Source: Calonectria ilicicola | Taxonomy: Eukaryota > Ascomycota > Sordariomycetes > Hypocreales > Nectriaceae | Assembly: GCA_020809705.1 (NCBI GenBank) | Contig: CP085830.1 | Span: 1,426,001-1,490,000 of the forward strand | Direction of reading: 5' to 3' | DNA: 64,000 bases | Part shown: positions 1 through 12,969 of the stretch, in pieces | How positions within the stretch are numbered: position 1 is the first letter of the stretch | How the letters are laid out: each line of letters opens with the position of its first letter | Notes under the pieces: model-generated | The model's database searches: none | What the model was told of the DNA's origin: nothing | What the model saw: the letters and a program-made list of their open reading frames with translations, nothing else | Program-made: the position numbers and the translations under genes

Positions 1-779
1 TTCTTAATTAATTATTAAAGAATACCTTAAAAGATTTAAAAAATATTTATTAAAATATAATATTTAAAAAATATTAATAATCTACTTCTTTTAAATAATT
101 TTATAAATAAAGAAAATATTATAATTAATATATATAATTACTATTAAATATATAAACCTATTTTTTTTATAAAATTTAAGAATATTATAAAAAAATTAAT
201 AAAAAAAATAAAAAAAGCTTATATACTTTATATTATTAATATATAATTATTAAAAAAAATTAATTAAAGCTTTAAAAGATAAAATTATTAATAATAATAT
301 TAATATATTATTTTTAGAATTATAATTAAAATAATATATATTTAATAAAGTAAAAGTAATAAAATTATTACTTTTTAAAAATATAAAGTATTTTATTAAT
401 ATTATAAAAAGTAAAGAGCCTTTATATAATTTATTATATTTACTAAATATTAAATAATATTATATATTATAAATATATATAATAAATAATATTATTAATA
501 ATAGGATATAATTATTAATTAATATTATTTATACTAAAGAAAGATAATATTATATATTTATATATAAATTATACAAATTTTAATATAATTATTATTAAAA
601 ATTAATATTTACTTTTATTTATTAATAATCTTTTAAATAAATTAATAAAAATAAAATAAATTATTAAAATTAATATTTATAATATATATTATTATATTAA
701 AATTAAAAAAAATAATAAATAAAAGATTACTTTTAGAATTTAATATAATTACTTTAAATATATAATTATACTATTTAGA

Positions 780-2530
780 TTAATTAATACTCTAGTTATC
801 TTCTAAGTATATATTTACTATATATTTATAGGACTTTTAAATACTTATTATATTATATATTTAAATAATATTATTATTTATTCCAAGATAAGAGAATGAT
901 ATATTAAGAATATTAACAAGGTTTTTAAATAATTATATAACTTTTAATTATATATTAAATTCTTTAAATATATCTTTTATTAATAAAAGATAGAATTCTT
1001 AGGGTATATAATTATTTAAAAAGATATTAAGATAGATCTTATATAAATTTAATCTATTATTAAATAAAAAAAACTAATCTTATATAAAAATATATAAATA
1101 TTTCTTAACTTTTATAATTTTTATTAAAAATTTATTTTTAAATACTTTAAAATAATAAAATCTTTAATAAAACTATTTAAGAAAAATAAAAATAATTATA
1201 AAACTAAAGATCTTATTTAAATTAAAATTAAAGAAGATATATTTTAAGAATTAAAAATAGCTTTCTATTTAATAGCTATCTTATAATATTAAAATCTAAT
1301 TTTAAAAGCCTATATTAAAATAAATATATTTATTAAAATTATCTTAAAGATCTTATTATAGCTTATAAAAGATTAATAATACCTAATAGCTTATTAATTA
1401 AAAAAGCTCTTTAATATTAAATAATATTAAAGAACTAGATAGTAAGAGCTACTTATAATTATTAAAAGCTTAAAATATTAAAGTTATTATTTATTAGAGT
1501 TATTAAAAAATTTATAATATTAATAAATTATTTTATTTTTAAAGGTATTATTAAGGCTTTAATAAAAAATCTTAAAAAAAGACTTATAAAATAAATTTAT
1601 AAACTATTTTTATTCAATTTTAATCTTAAATATAAATTAAAAAAGCTTAATATAATAAATAATCTATTAAAATAATTAAATTATATAAAAAGGGAAATTA
1701 TATATAAAAATATACTTTCTATATTTATAAAGAAGCTTTAATTAATAAAGAAATTATTATTAAATATATAATATATAATTACTAATATAAAGAATAAAAT
1801 TAAGATTATTAGTACTTATATATAAACTATTTATATTAACTTTAGGAATAATATACTTATATATTAGGTAGTAAATAAAGATTCTTTACCCTTAGATTAA
1901 AAATAGATTATTAGATTATTAGATTAATAAAATATAATTATAATCTTTTTAATTATATAATAATAAAAGATTAATAATATTATTATAAAGAAGAATATTT
2001 AATAAAAAAAAGATTATATATTCTAATTATAAAGATCTATTAAAAGCTAAAGTAGTTAATTTAAAATAATTTATTTTATATTCTATTATAAAAGAGCTTA
2101 TAAAAAATAAAATAATATTTTTTACTTAACTATTTATATAATTAAAAGAACTAATCTAAGGATTATAAGTTAAAGATCTTTTCTATTAATAATAAATATA
2201 GAAAGTTGAATAAGATACTAGAGATATAGAGGTATATTACTTAAATAAAAATAATATACTTTTTTATAAAAGAAGGCTAGTTATTTTAGTATAATATATA
2301 TTAAGGATTAAGATATTTTATAGATATTATAATAATTTAAGGATAAGGTATATAGAAATTATTAAAATAATTAAATTTATTAAAAGAAAATTCTATTAAA
2401 AAGGAATTATAAAGAATATATATAATTATACCTTAAGATATTAAATATATTAGAGTATATAAACCCTATATTATAGATTATATAGGAAGCTATAGTCTCT
2501 ACTATTGCTAGTATATCTCTTTTAAAAAAT
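780..2530 (+). mobile_element. RIP-degraded Ty3/gypsy retrotransposon pol (+ strand)
   Basis: If stop codons are read as mutated glutamine or tryptophan, the + strand follows a gypsy polyprotein in order. The reverse transcriptase active site reads YLNNIIIYS at 858-884, where the functional motif is YLDD, so both aspartates have become asparagine (GAT to AAT). It is followed by FLGYII at about 982-1000 and NFYQKFI just after 1100. An RNase H-like start (ELKIAF, about 1245-1265) and a region resembling the LSRR linker and IEYRPGK stretch (about 1580-1700) come next. An integrase zinc-binding-like segment lies at about 2230-2500, with RKFY-KGIIKNIYNY and a YQIYQS stretch where C-x2-C is expected. 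The order RT, RNase H, integrase is that of Ty3/gypsy. LTRs were not delimited. The element is certainly dead. Confidence 0.75.
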
Positions 2531-2950
2531 TAATATAGATTTTATTATAAAATTATTTTAAAGTATTTATAATAATAAAAAAAAATATAATATTATTCTT
2601 ATAATTATTTATTATATAATAAAATTTATTATATTTATATTTATAAAAAAAATATTTATTATTATTTAAATAATATAAATATTATATAAATATATAAAAT
2701 ATTAATATAAAATATTAAAAAGTATTATAAATAATTAAAATAAATTATTTATAAATTAATTTTAAAAAAATTAATAAAAAAATAAATAATAATTAAATAA
2801 TTATCTATTATTTACTATTTTTAAATTAATAAATAAATTAAGTAAATATATTAAACCTTAAAAAAATACTTAAGATTATTTATAAAAGAAATTTTAAAAA
2901 GATAAATAATATAATTCCTTAAAAGTAAGTTTACTTATAATAATAATTAA

Positions 2951-3110
2951 TATAATATTATTAAAGTATTATTAATATAATATTATTAAAGTATTATTAA
3001 TATAATATTATTAAAGTATTATTAATATAATATTATTAAAGTATTATTAATATAATATTATTAAAATATTATTAATATAAGTATTATTAAAGTATTATTA
3101 ATATAAATAT
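2951..3110. repeat. 25-bp minisatellite
   Basis: About six tandem copies of a 25-base AT-only unit that begins TATAATATTATTAAAG start at 2951, 2976, 3001, 3026, 3051 and about 3076. The first four are identical; the fifth has one G-to-A change and the sixth is slightly altered. Near-identity of the copies inside heavily mutated DNA suggests expansion after the RIP phase. Confidence 0.85.
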
Positions 3111-3354
3111 TATATAGTTACTATTTTAAAATAATTAAGTATATTTTAAAATATTTAAAAACTTATATAAAATATATAAAAATATATTAAAGCCTTAAAT
3201 TATATATATATTTAAATTTAATAATATTAATAGAAAGTTATAAAAATATAAATTAAATATTATAATAAAAAATATATTATTATAAAATATAAAAAAGAAT
3301 AGATTATTAATTTATTTATAAAAAACTTTAGATTTAAATATAAGAAGCTTATTA

Positions 3355-3740
3355 TAACAATCTGGTCAATTCCCAACTTAATAAACCAATCAGAACGAAG
3401 GGTTTATTATTAGCAGAATGATTAGGCGCGTTATGGTGAATAGAGCAATAGAAGTATTACATTAGGTAATAGTCAATCGCAATTGAGGTAACCAAGTTGT
3501 ATTGAAAGCTGATCAAGACCGTCCCTTACGATTGGCTTTGATCTGTCTATATACTTCTAAGCTTAATGCATGATCACTGGGTATTATGGTGATCATTCTG
3601 GTGATCACGGTAGTGGTCATAGTGATCATGTCCTGATCACGGTGGTGATCATGCATATGTGGTGATCACGGTCTAGGGTAGGTGGGTCTATCCTTATTCT
3701 GCCGAGTCTGACCGCCCTTGTTGTGGCATGGGTCATAACA
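3355..3740. other. GC-normal islet with clustered TGATCA palindromes
   Basis: About 385 bases of ordinary composition are embedded in the AT-rich block with sharp borders on both sides. Seven TGATCA hexamers occur between about 3570 and 3670, several as GTGATCAC or GGTGATCACGG. No open reading frame or RNA gene was recognised. It lies close to the midpoint between the two inverted gypsy relics. Confidence 0.7.
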
Positions 3741-6700
3741 CTTATACTTAGATTTATTAAGATTACTATTATTAAAAGAATAAAATAATAGGCTTATAAA
3801 ATATACTTATTTAAATAATACTAATAAATATATAATATTTTCTTAATTTTTTTATTTAAATCTTAAAAAGCACTAAAGATAGTACTACTATCTATTTACT
3901 AAAGCTAATTAAAAAAAAATAAATAAAAAATTAAAAAGATTATTATATATAAAGATAATAATAATAAAATATTATATTAAATTAAATAAATCAAATAACT
4001 TATAAAATATAATATATAGAAATTTAAAGCTTATTTTAAAAATATAATAACTTTAATATATAAATATTATAAATAAATTAAAAAAATATATAAAAAATAA
4101 AATAATAAAATATAAAGATAATACTACTTTTATTAAATCCTTTTAAAGCTTAAAAATAAACCTTTAAAAGAAAAAGATAATTATAAAAATATAGGACTAA
4201 AAGAACCAATCAAGTACATATACTAAATATATACTAATATAAAATATTATAAAGCAAGAACACCTATAATAATATTATATAATAAGTACAAACAAATAGT
4301 TCTACAGTTTGTTAAATTAAAGTCTTAGTAATAAGAACAGAGGTCTATTACAGTCCTATTTATGCTTCACCCTAGTTGTGAATCTAGTTCGTTATAAAAC
4401 GCTCACCTTAGCACATCTAATACCTTATTATATAATCTCTAATATTATTAACTATACCTTTCTAATAGAATTTATAATTAGTTAGCTTAAATATCTTATA
4501 TACCCCTATATACCTTAATTTTACATTATTATAATACCTTTTTAAGATTTTTTTTATAATATATTAATTTAGGATTATTAATCTTTTTTTATAAAAGAGA
4601 ATACTTTATTTATTAAGGTAATATTTCTTTTATTTACTAATTACTCTATAAGCCTTCTCCACCTTCTATTAATAATATTAATTATTAGCTTATAATTCTT
4701 TAACTAAGTCTTCTAACTTATATAAAGATTATAATAGAAATATTATTTTACTTTATATAAATTCCTTTATAATAGGGTATAGGATATATTAGTTTGGGCT
4801 AATAATCCTAACTTTAAGTAAGTCCTTATAGCTCTTTATAATTACTTCTTATTAAGTATTCTTTAAATATTTATTAATATAATCTACTATTTCTTTAATT
4901 TATATTATAATTATAAAAATATATATTATATATTATATTAGATTAAGGGATCTTAAGGCTTAATTTTAATCTAGAAATAAGAAAATCTCTTTTAAATTAG
5001 CTTAAATAGTTTATATATATATTTAAGTGCTCTTATACTTTTCTTTAAGATTAATAATTATTTATTATATATTTAATAATAATTTATTAATTAGTATTAA
5101 TTTCTTTATTAAAATAAGTAATATATTATAATAGGTTATTTTATTTAATATATAATTAAATCTTTTAAAAAGCTTATTAATAAGATTTTTTTTTTAGTTT
5201 ATATTTAATATTAAAGTTAAATAATATAAATTTATATATTTAATAAATAAACTTTCCTTAAAGATCTTATATAAAAATAAATATTACTTTTATTAAAATA
5301 ATATAATCTATTAATAATATAAACTTATTAAATAATCTTAATAAATAATAATTTTAATACTTTAAGCTTTTTATAATAATTAAAAATTCTTATTAATTTA
5401 TAATTTAATATTATTTTATATTTATAAACTTTTATAATTAATAAGTAATTAATTATTATTAATTTACTTATAATTAGAATAATATATCTAAAATAATTTT
5501 AATTAATATATTTATCTTTATATATATAGATAATTTAGGGTTCTAGTATTAAAGAATAATTATTAAATAGAAGGTATATTAAAGCTTTTCTAATACTTTT
5601 TATACTTTTAAAAGCTATATAAATTCTTTTATTTTATAATTTTTCTTATTATCTTTAAATAAGATTATAATAAACTTTATAATTTTTAAATATTTTAAAA
5701 TAAATTTCTTATAAAAGTTATAAAAGCTTAAAAAGACTTATACTTTTTTAAAATTAATTAATATAAGTTACTTAATAATTACTTAAACTTATATTAGATT
5801 TATTTTAATTCTCTCTTATATAATAATATAGTCTAAGAACTTAATCTCCTACTAGTAAAAGATACACTTAGATAGCTTAGTATATAACTAAGCTACTTAT
5901 AGCCTTTATAAGATCTTTTTAATATTTTATATATATTGGTCTTAATTCTAGGAGTAAATAATAATATTATTTAAATATATAATATAATATATATCTAGTA
6001 ATCTAGTAAGTATTTAATAAATATATATTTAGAAAGTAGTAGATATATTAGTAAGCCTAAATAGTATTATTATATATTAAAAATAGCTATATTATATATA
6101 GAAAGTAGTCTTTTAATAGTTAGTAGATTTAATATTAATATAATAATATATATTTTAAAGGTTTATTTTAATAATCTACTTTATTTTTATAAAATAATTT
6201 AATAAATTATTAATTAATAATAAAAGATAATAGTTCTTAATTATTATTATATTTAACTTTTTATAATTAATATATAATCTTAAGATATTATTTTTTTTAA
6301 ATATAAAAAGAATTAATACTTCTACTTTATTAATTAAAAGTTCTATTTAACTACTTATTATATTCTTTATAATATAATTCTATAATATCTTTTATTATTT
6401 TCTATTAATAAAATAGATTGGTTTATATAATAGCTTTTTCTTTTTTAAAAATTAATAATATATTCTACTTTTTTTAATATAAATAATTTCTTTATAACTT
6501 CTTTATTAAATATTTATATATTATTTTTTAATTTTATAAATAATATAACTTTTTTTTTAAATTTTCTTATTAAAAGTAATTATTAATTATTTATTTAGTA
6601 TAAGTATACTATAAATATACATTATTTAAGCTTATTTATTATTCTTTATTAACTTTTTTATAAAAGACTTTATATTTATAATAAAGATTAGTATATAATT

Positions 6701-9700
6701 CTATAAATAGATCCTTATATTTATAATAATACCCTCCTTATCTATTAATCTAATAAATAATAGAATATTACTAGCTTTATTAGATCTAATAACTTTAATA
6801 AATACTTACTAAATCTTTTACAAAAATCCTTTAAAGTTAATTAGGAAGAAGGTTAGCTAATAAACTTACTTTAAAAGCTTCTTAATCCTATTATAACTTA
6901 TAAGACTTAGTATTTTCTAATTAGCTACCTCTTTAAACCCTAGCCTAACTACTAACCTTATACTAATAAGATTAACTTATATATTTATATTTATATCTAC
7001 TTTAATTATTTTTTTATTAAATATTTAAAGAATAATTATTTTACTTTTAATAATATTCCCTATAAGAATTATCTTTAGTTTTAATATTAAGGTATTAAAT
7101 TTAGCCCTTATACCTTCTTATTTTCTAAGAAATCTAATTCTTTAATTCCAATATTAATAATTTATATTTATATTTTTAATTATATTAATTTAATTAAAGA
7201 TTATTTTATATTTTATTAAAATTAATTATATTTAAAATTAAAATAATTTTATTTATTATTATTAAAGTATTATATAATAAAATAGCTTTTTATTAAGCTT
7301 TTTTAAATATTTATTATTAATAAATATTTAAAGTAAAGGAGTTTTAAGATTTTTTACTTTAAAATCTTTCTTTAGATCTTTAATTTTATATATATTTATT
7401 ATTTAAATATTTATAATATTAATTTAAAAGTTAGAATTTTTTTATATTTTCTTAGATTATTTTTAAATATAATCTTTTATTTTAACTATTTAATACTATT
7501 ATATATATAAGGCTATAATTATTCTATGTTATAAACTACTTCCCTAACTTTCTATAATAGGATTTATAATTACCTTATTTCCTTCTTTAGATCCTTATTT
7601 AGCTTATAATAGTACTAATAGGTTAAATCAGACCTATCTTCTAAATCTTAAATATCTAGGGATATATAAATAATACTTTATATATTAAAATAATCTATTA
7701 ATAATTACTTATTACTTTATTATAAATTTAGAAGATTATCTTTTAATTATATTTCTTAAGATTTTAAATTAATATACTTTTTATAAATAAAGTTTAGAAA
7801 ATCTTATTAAAAAAGATTATTAAAGCTTATAATATAATTTTTTTATTAAATTTATAAATAATAAGAGAATCTAATTATAATCTATTAAATTTTTTATAAA
7901 TTTAAATAACCTTTTTATAAATTATCTTTTAATTTTATTATATATATTTAATTATTAATTTATATATTAATTATATTATTTTAAAAAATAATATAATTAT
8001 AAATTAATAACTTATTCTAATCTTTCCTTAATATATAATATAATTAATTTATTATTTTTTATAATATCTTTATTTAAATTATTTATTATTAAATTATAAT
8101 TTATAATAAAATTTAAAATCTTTTTTCTTTTATTATATATTCTTTATATAAAGTAAATAATAAATAATTATTATATTTTATAAATCTATATAATATATTC
8201 ACTCTCTCTAAACTTTCTTACTTTAATCTTTCTATTAAGAAAAACCTAAGATTATAAAGTTTATACTTTAAGTCTAAAATATAATTATTTAATATATACT
8301 TATATTATTATTTATTTAATTCTTTAAGCTTTTACTTTATATTTAAATCTAATACTTCTATTTACTATTTATTTTATATTTATTTATTAATAAAAATTAA
8401 AAGTTTAATTATTAAAATTAATTAATCTTTTATAATACCTAAATACCCTAGTAAAATATAGATTTTTTAAAATAATTTAAATATTATATTTATATATAAT
8501 ATATTTAAAAGATATTTATTATAATTATTTATAATTTATATATTTATAATAATTATATTAATTATTTAAAAAATATAAAAATTAAAAAATTATAAAAGTT
8601 ATTAATTAAAATAATTTTAAAAATTATAAAATAGATTATATTATAATATATAAATTTTAATTTAATAAGTATTCTTTAATTACTTATTAAAATTCTTTGA
8701 TAGATTAAGTGGGTTGTATATTATTTCTAGCTATAGTGGCGCTGGGATCCTAATTGTCCTTATATTAAGCTTAATAAATTACTTAAACTATATTAAAATA
8801 ATTAATCTTATAAATTATGGCTATTAGTAGCTTAGAATATTATATTTTATTATAAAATTTATAAAAAAATACTTATTTTATAATTAAATAAAAATATTAT
8901 ATAGTATATTGTTAGGTTTTCTTAAACTATTAAATATATTACTTTATATATAAGTAAATATATTTATAAATTATATTATTAAATTATTAAAGTATATTTA
9001 AAATAATAAAGCTTATTAATATATTTTAATAATAGTAAATAAATTAATAAAAATATTATTTTTCTTTACTAATTACAAATTTAATCTATAAATTAAAATA
9101 AAATTATCTACCTTCTACTTATTAAACCTAATAAAATAAATAAAATAGAAGTATATTAAAATAAATATTATAATAATATAATTTAAAAAGATTTTAATAT
9201 AATTTTAAATATTAATAAAATAATTATAAAAATAATATAAAAATAATATAAATACTTATTATATAAAAATATTTAAATTTAAAGAAAATAATTTAATAAT
9301 AATAAATTTAAAAAATATTATAATAAATTAATTAAAAAAAATAAAATAATAAATAAAATAATTTATTTAAAGTATTAAAAATATATAAAAAAATAATAAT
9401 TATTAATTTACTTTTAAATTTAAAAATTAATAATAATTTCTATATATTAAAAGTTTATATTTATAAATTATTTATAATTTTAAAATAAAATAAAATTAAT
9501 AAAAGTAAATACTAAAATATTATAAAATAAAAAATATAATAAAATAATTAAAAGAAATATTAAAAAATAATAAAAATTTAAAAATATTTTAAATATTTAT
9601 AATAAAAATAATAAAAAATTAATTTATTTAATTAAATAAAAATATTAAAATAAATTTATATAATAATTAAAAATTAATTTAAAAAAATTAAAATATATAA

Positions 9701-9850
9701 ATTATATATTCTAATTATAAGCTTAAAAATAATTATAATTTAAAAAATTAAATAAATTTAAAAGAAGAAATACTATTATAAATCATATAAATAATTGTAT
9801 ATAAAATTATATATAAAATTATATATATACCATATACATATATAATATTA
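3741..9850. repeat. AT-rich RIP-type block, right part
   Basis: This continues the AT-rich block. It contains the minus-strand gypsy relic described separately and small less-mutated patches at about 4260-4400 and 8690-8765 that could be LTR or insertion borders. No intact gene is present. Normal composition returns at about 9850, just before the first regulator gene. Confidence 0.85.
4900..6330 (-). mobile_element. RIP-degraded Ty3/gypsy retrotransposon pol (- strand)
   Basis: The minus strand carries a second gypsy polymerase relic. The reverse transcriptase motif again reads YLNNIIIYS, at 5977-5951, with the same double D-to-N change as the plus copy. It continues with KLSKCIFY and EIKFL (about 5880-5840), then NFYKKFI (about 5690) and an LSRR-linker-like stretch near 5180. 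It resembles the plus-strand copy but is not identical to it, so the two look like members of one family in inverted orientation. The 5' (gag/protease) half presumably lies toward 8700. No LTR pair was resolved. Confidence 0.7.
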
Positions 9851-10198
9851 ATATTAGCCAATTGTAGTAAGAGCCTTCTGCCCTCTTCATTGCACAACAC
9901 AGTTATTATGCCTACCCCTAGCCTCGTCTTGTGACACTTGGCAAGGGAAGCTATCTTAAGTACAACTATCTAAGTTTTCATAAGGGCAACCTTATTGTAA
10001 AGTTAATTGTATCTTGGTCAGGCGAATCATATAGCCAAACTTAATTGTATCTGCCACCGTTGTGGCTTTGGAGCTCCCTCTAGGTTAGAGCCCACGATTT
10101 ACCAAAATATTATCTTTATTTATACTTATTTACCCAATTATTCTAATATTTAATAACATAATAAGGAGCTCACCTACATACTGTATTTCATTAGCCAC
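9851..10198. other. Transition from AT-rich block to genic DNA
   Basis: About 350 bases of near-normal composition (with AT patches near 10110-10165) separate the RIP block from the regulator gene. Two related stretches ending TTAATTGTATCT occur near 10000 and 10040. Nothing else was recognised. Confidence 0.5.
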
Positions 10199-12311
10199 CT
10201 AAAAATATATTTCTCTAAATCTAGATATTAATGCCTTCACGTTTCCTTTTCCAATGTTAGTAACACGAGCCCGCTGGCCGCCAACTCTTAGTTTGTGGAT
10301 TACCACCAACTTAGCTAAAGCTAAGCTGAAAAATTCATGCGCATGCCTTGTGAACCCGGATTGCATGGGGGAGTTGTATTGCAGTGGTGGTGCGTGATTG
10401 CTGTCGTCGGATTGTAGATGCTGCCTCTCATCGTCCCACATTTTGAGCCACTTCTCTAAAGCTTGTAGGAGCGAAGCTAATGTGCTTGAGGAGAGCAGGT
10501 ACGATCTCTCCTGATAGAATATTATGGAGTGCAATGCTATTGACAAGGACGCGGACATGGTTAGCTGTAGGGAATATCCGTTGGGATAAGACGGCTATAC
10601 CTGACACAAGGATAAAGCCGTTCAACCCTGCCATTGCCGGCAGCTTTAGATTCATATTTGATGGATCGTTGCACAGACTTTCGACGGCTTCAGAGATTAG
10701 CGTAAGCCCAGGTTGTGAGCATCCTAGGCCATTGTTCCGCACGAAATGGGGAAGGTTCTCCCCGCTGTGAACCTCGAAGCAAATATCAGGGCAAGGGAAG
10801 CGAAATGCTAGGTCTGGAATTGTAACATGAGGGGGGTGTTGTGAAAAATGGTGAAAGCGGAGTCAAGAAGGAAAATGAACGTTTTTGTCCTAGGCAAGGG
10901 GCTGAAGTCAATTTCTGGTCTCTTTTACCTTGCAGGTCAGTCAAACTCGACGAAAGGGGAACATACCTTATCAATTGCTCTTCAATAATGAAGCCGTCCC
11001 AGTCCTGCGACGTGTCTAAAGAATCTGGCTCATAGCCCAAATTTTGCTCGAGGACCTCTGTCTCTCGCGAAGCCTAGTGTTGATGTCAGCTGTTACTTGA
11101 TCGAACCCATTTAATTCGTAACAGCATACCTGCACAAGACAAGGATATCGGAGCTCTCTGACCCTTAATCTGGCAGATTCTGTGCCTTCCCAGGTCTGGA
11201 GCACGCACATAAGGAGGCCGGTCTGCAGCGACCGCAATTTCGTTAAGAGTGGTACTGACGGCTGGTCCGGGCTGGCAATTTTATCCCTTGAAAGCCACGG
11301 CAGCGAAAACACCAGGGCCTCGGTTCGATCCAGCCATTGTCGTGCCCTTTCGGCATCCGATCTATCAGAAGACGCGCATGCCCCGAGCAGGCATAGAACC
11401 ATGATCATCTCTGGCGGAATTTGAAGGTAATCCAAGCTGGGATGGTGTATGACGGGACAGTGGTGATGCCATCTCTTCCAATACACGCTCAACAGCCTGT
11501 GTAAACTCTCGGGGTTGAACAGCTCAATACATTGATCTGTGGCACTATCATGCTTGAACGCGGGTCCTGTGGAGCTGAGTCGTGATGGGTTGAGGAGGTT
11601 CTCCCAAATTGTCTTTGCCTGAGGCAGTAGAGGGTCGTACATCCACTCAAGCGTCCGCAATATATGACTGGGGTTTATTGAATCAAGGCGCCGCGTATTC
11701 ACGAGCCCGTGCGACAGTGGGTCGATGACAGAAATGATCTCATCCAACTCAAGTGTAAAATACCCAAACTCTGATGAGGTCGTAAAGTTAAAGATCGGAT
11801 TGATGCCGCCTCCCATCTCAAAGTTGAGTAGAAACTCGAAGGTTTCTGGTTCCAGGTTATGAAACCAAACCAAAGTGTCCAGTCTTTGTGCGACGGTGCT
11901 AGAAGGATTGAGATGGCCGTTTGCTAGTGGTGTAAGTGGCCAGGTCTCCAGCAGTGGATGCGGTCGCGTATCTGTCTCTGCAATGGCAGCCCCGACCTCT
12001 TCTGTTCTATGCTCGAATGGCGAGGTACGGTGATTGAAGTTGCTGGCGTTTTCTTCCTCGCCATGTGAGAGAGCAACAGCTGCCCTCTGGTCCGGATTGG
12101 CACAGCCAGCCGAGATCATTGTATCTTCCAACCGGGTTGTAGAACCCTGATTCAGATCCAAGCTTTCCTGAGGGATCATCCTGCAGTACGAGCAGGACAG
12201 TCCTTTAAGGGCACAGGTCCTACACGGGACGTCGAGACTGCACGCCCGCTTGCTTGCGGCACATTGATCGCATGCCCGGCGCTTCCTTCCTCGGAGCTCT
12301 GGACTGGGCAT
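10199..12311 (-). CDS. Zn(II)2Cys6 transcription factor (regulator 1)
   Basis: This is a fungal binuclear-cluster regulator. The N-terminus has a canonical C-x2-C-x6-C-x5-C-x2-C-x6-C finger (CDQCAASKRAC, then CRTCALKGLSC) at about residues 14-41. A fungal-specific regulatory region begins near WKRWHHHCPVIHHPS and LLGACASS. Exon 1 is 12311-11130. Intron 1 is 11129-11074 (GTATGC..TAG) and exon 2 is 11073-10967. Intron 2 is probably 10966-10765 (GTATGT..CAG), and the reading continues as SGENLPHF. A further splice in about 10430-10600 joins two overlapping frames; I could not place it with certainty. The C-terminus ends REIYF at 10199. The gene lies at the border of the RIP block. Its target may be the nearby catabolic genes, but that is inference. 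Confidence 0.8.
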
Positions 12312-12948
12312 GGGCTGTCCAGTAGCCTTTCGAAGGACGCACGACTTCCAATGCTTTCGTAGAGAGTCCCTGGGAAGTTGGGTCAGACCATGAAATTAAT
12401 TCACAAGAGACGGGATCTAGTGAACATGCCTACGGGAGAAAGTGGATAGGCAGTAAGAGCATTGGAACTCGTTGCTTCGGAAATCTGCGGCTGATTAGCT
12501 ACTCGGTCTCCATCCCGAAGGAACGGGAAGAACTATTTACGAGAACGTTGATGCCGCTGCAAGTGCGCAGCGCGTGAGAACGAACTTGAGCAGCAATGAC
12601 ATGTAAAACTGTTGGCATCCATAGTTGCGGAAAGGGTACTACGGTGCAAGTTGCCGGGACAGACGGCCCGTGCTTGCTCCTGGAAATCCGGTTGTCTGGG
12701 GTAAAAGGTGAAGAACTGCGAGGCGTAGGATACGAAGTACAGGCCTTCTATTAGTAATTGATGGCATTACGGCCCCAGTTCCGCCCCTTTCATGGGGTCG
12801 GACAGCGATCAGTGCGGGGTACGTTTAAGAGTTCACCATCCCGGTACGGTGGAAGCTTGGGTGACCAGGGCTACTCGTTGTCAGGGTGGGCCGAGAGCCT
12901 ACTAGCAGAGCCACTAATAAGAGACACTTCGCCTCTTATGGAATATTC

Positions 12949-12969
12949 CGGTGATCCGGTGGATCACCG
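12949..12969. promoter_or_regulatory. Perfect inverted repeat, candidate Zn2Cys6 site
   Basis: CGGTGATCC and GGATCACCG form a perfect 9-bp inverted repeat with a 3-bp spacer. The outer triplets are CGG and CCG, the half-sites used by dimeric binuclear-cluster regulators. It lies about 640 bp upstream of the start of regulator 1, so autoregulation is conceivable. The 15-bp gap between triplets is wider than that of many known sites, so this remains a candidate. Confidence 0.35.

Larger units (their letters stand above)
1..3350. repeat. AT-rich RIP-type block, left part
   Basis: The sequence is almost entirely A and T, with long TTATTA/TAATAT runs and stop codons in every frame, which is typical of RIP-mutated transposon DNA in Pezizomycotina. 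Part of it can still be read as a Ty3/gypsy polymerase on the + strand (listed separately). No intact gene is visible. A composition and CpA/TpA index scan would confirm RIP. Confidence 0.9.

Noticed and set aside
2951..3110. CRISPR-like array
   Set aside because: Direct tandem repeats without spacers in a eukaryotic AT-rich block.
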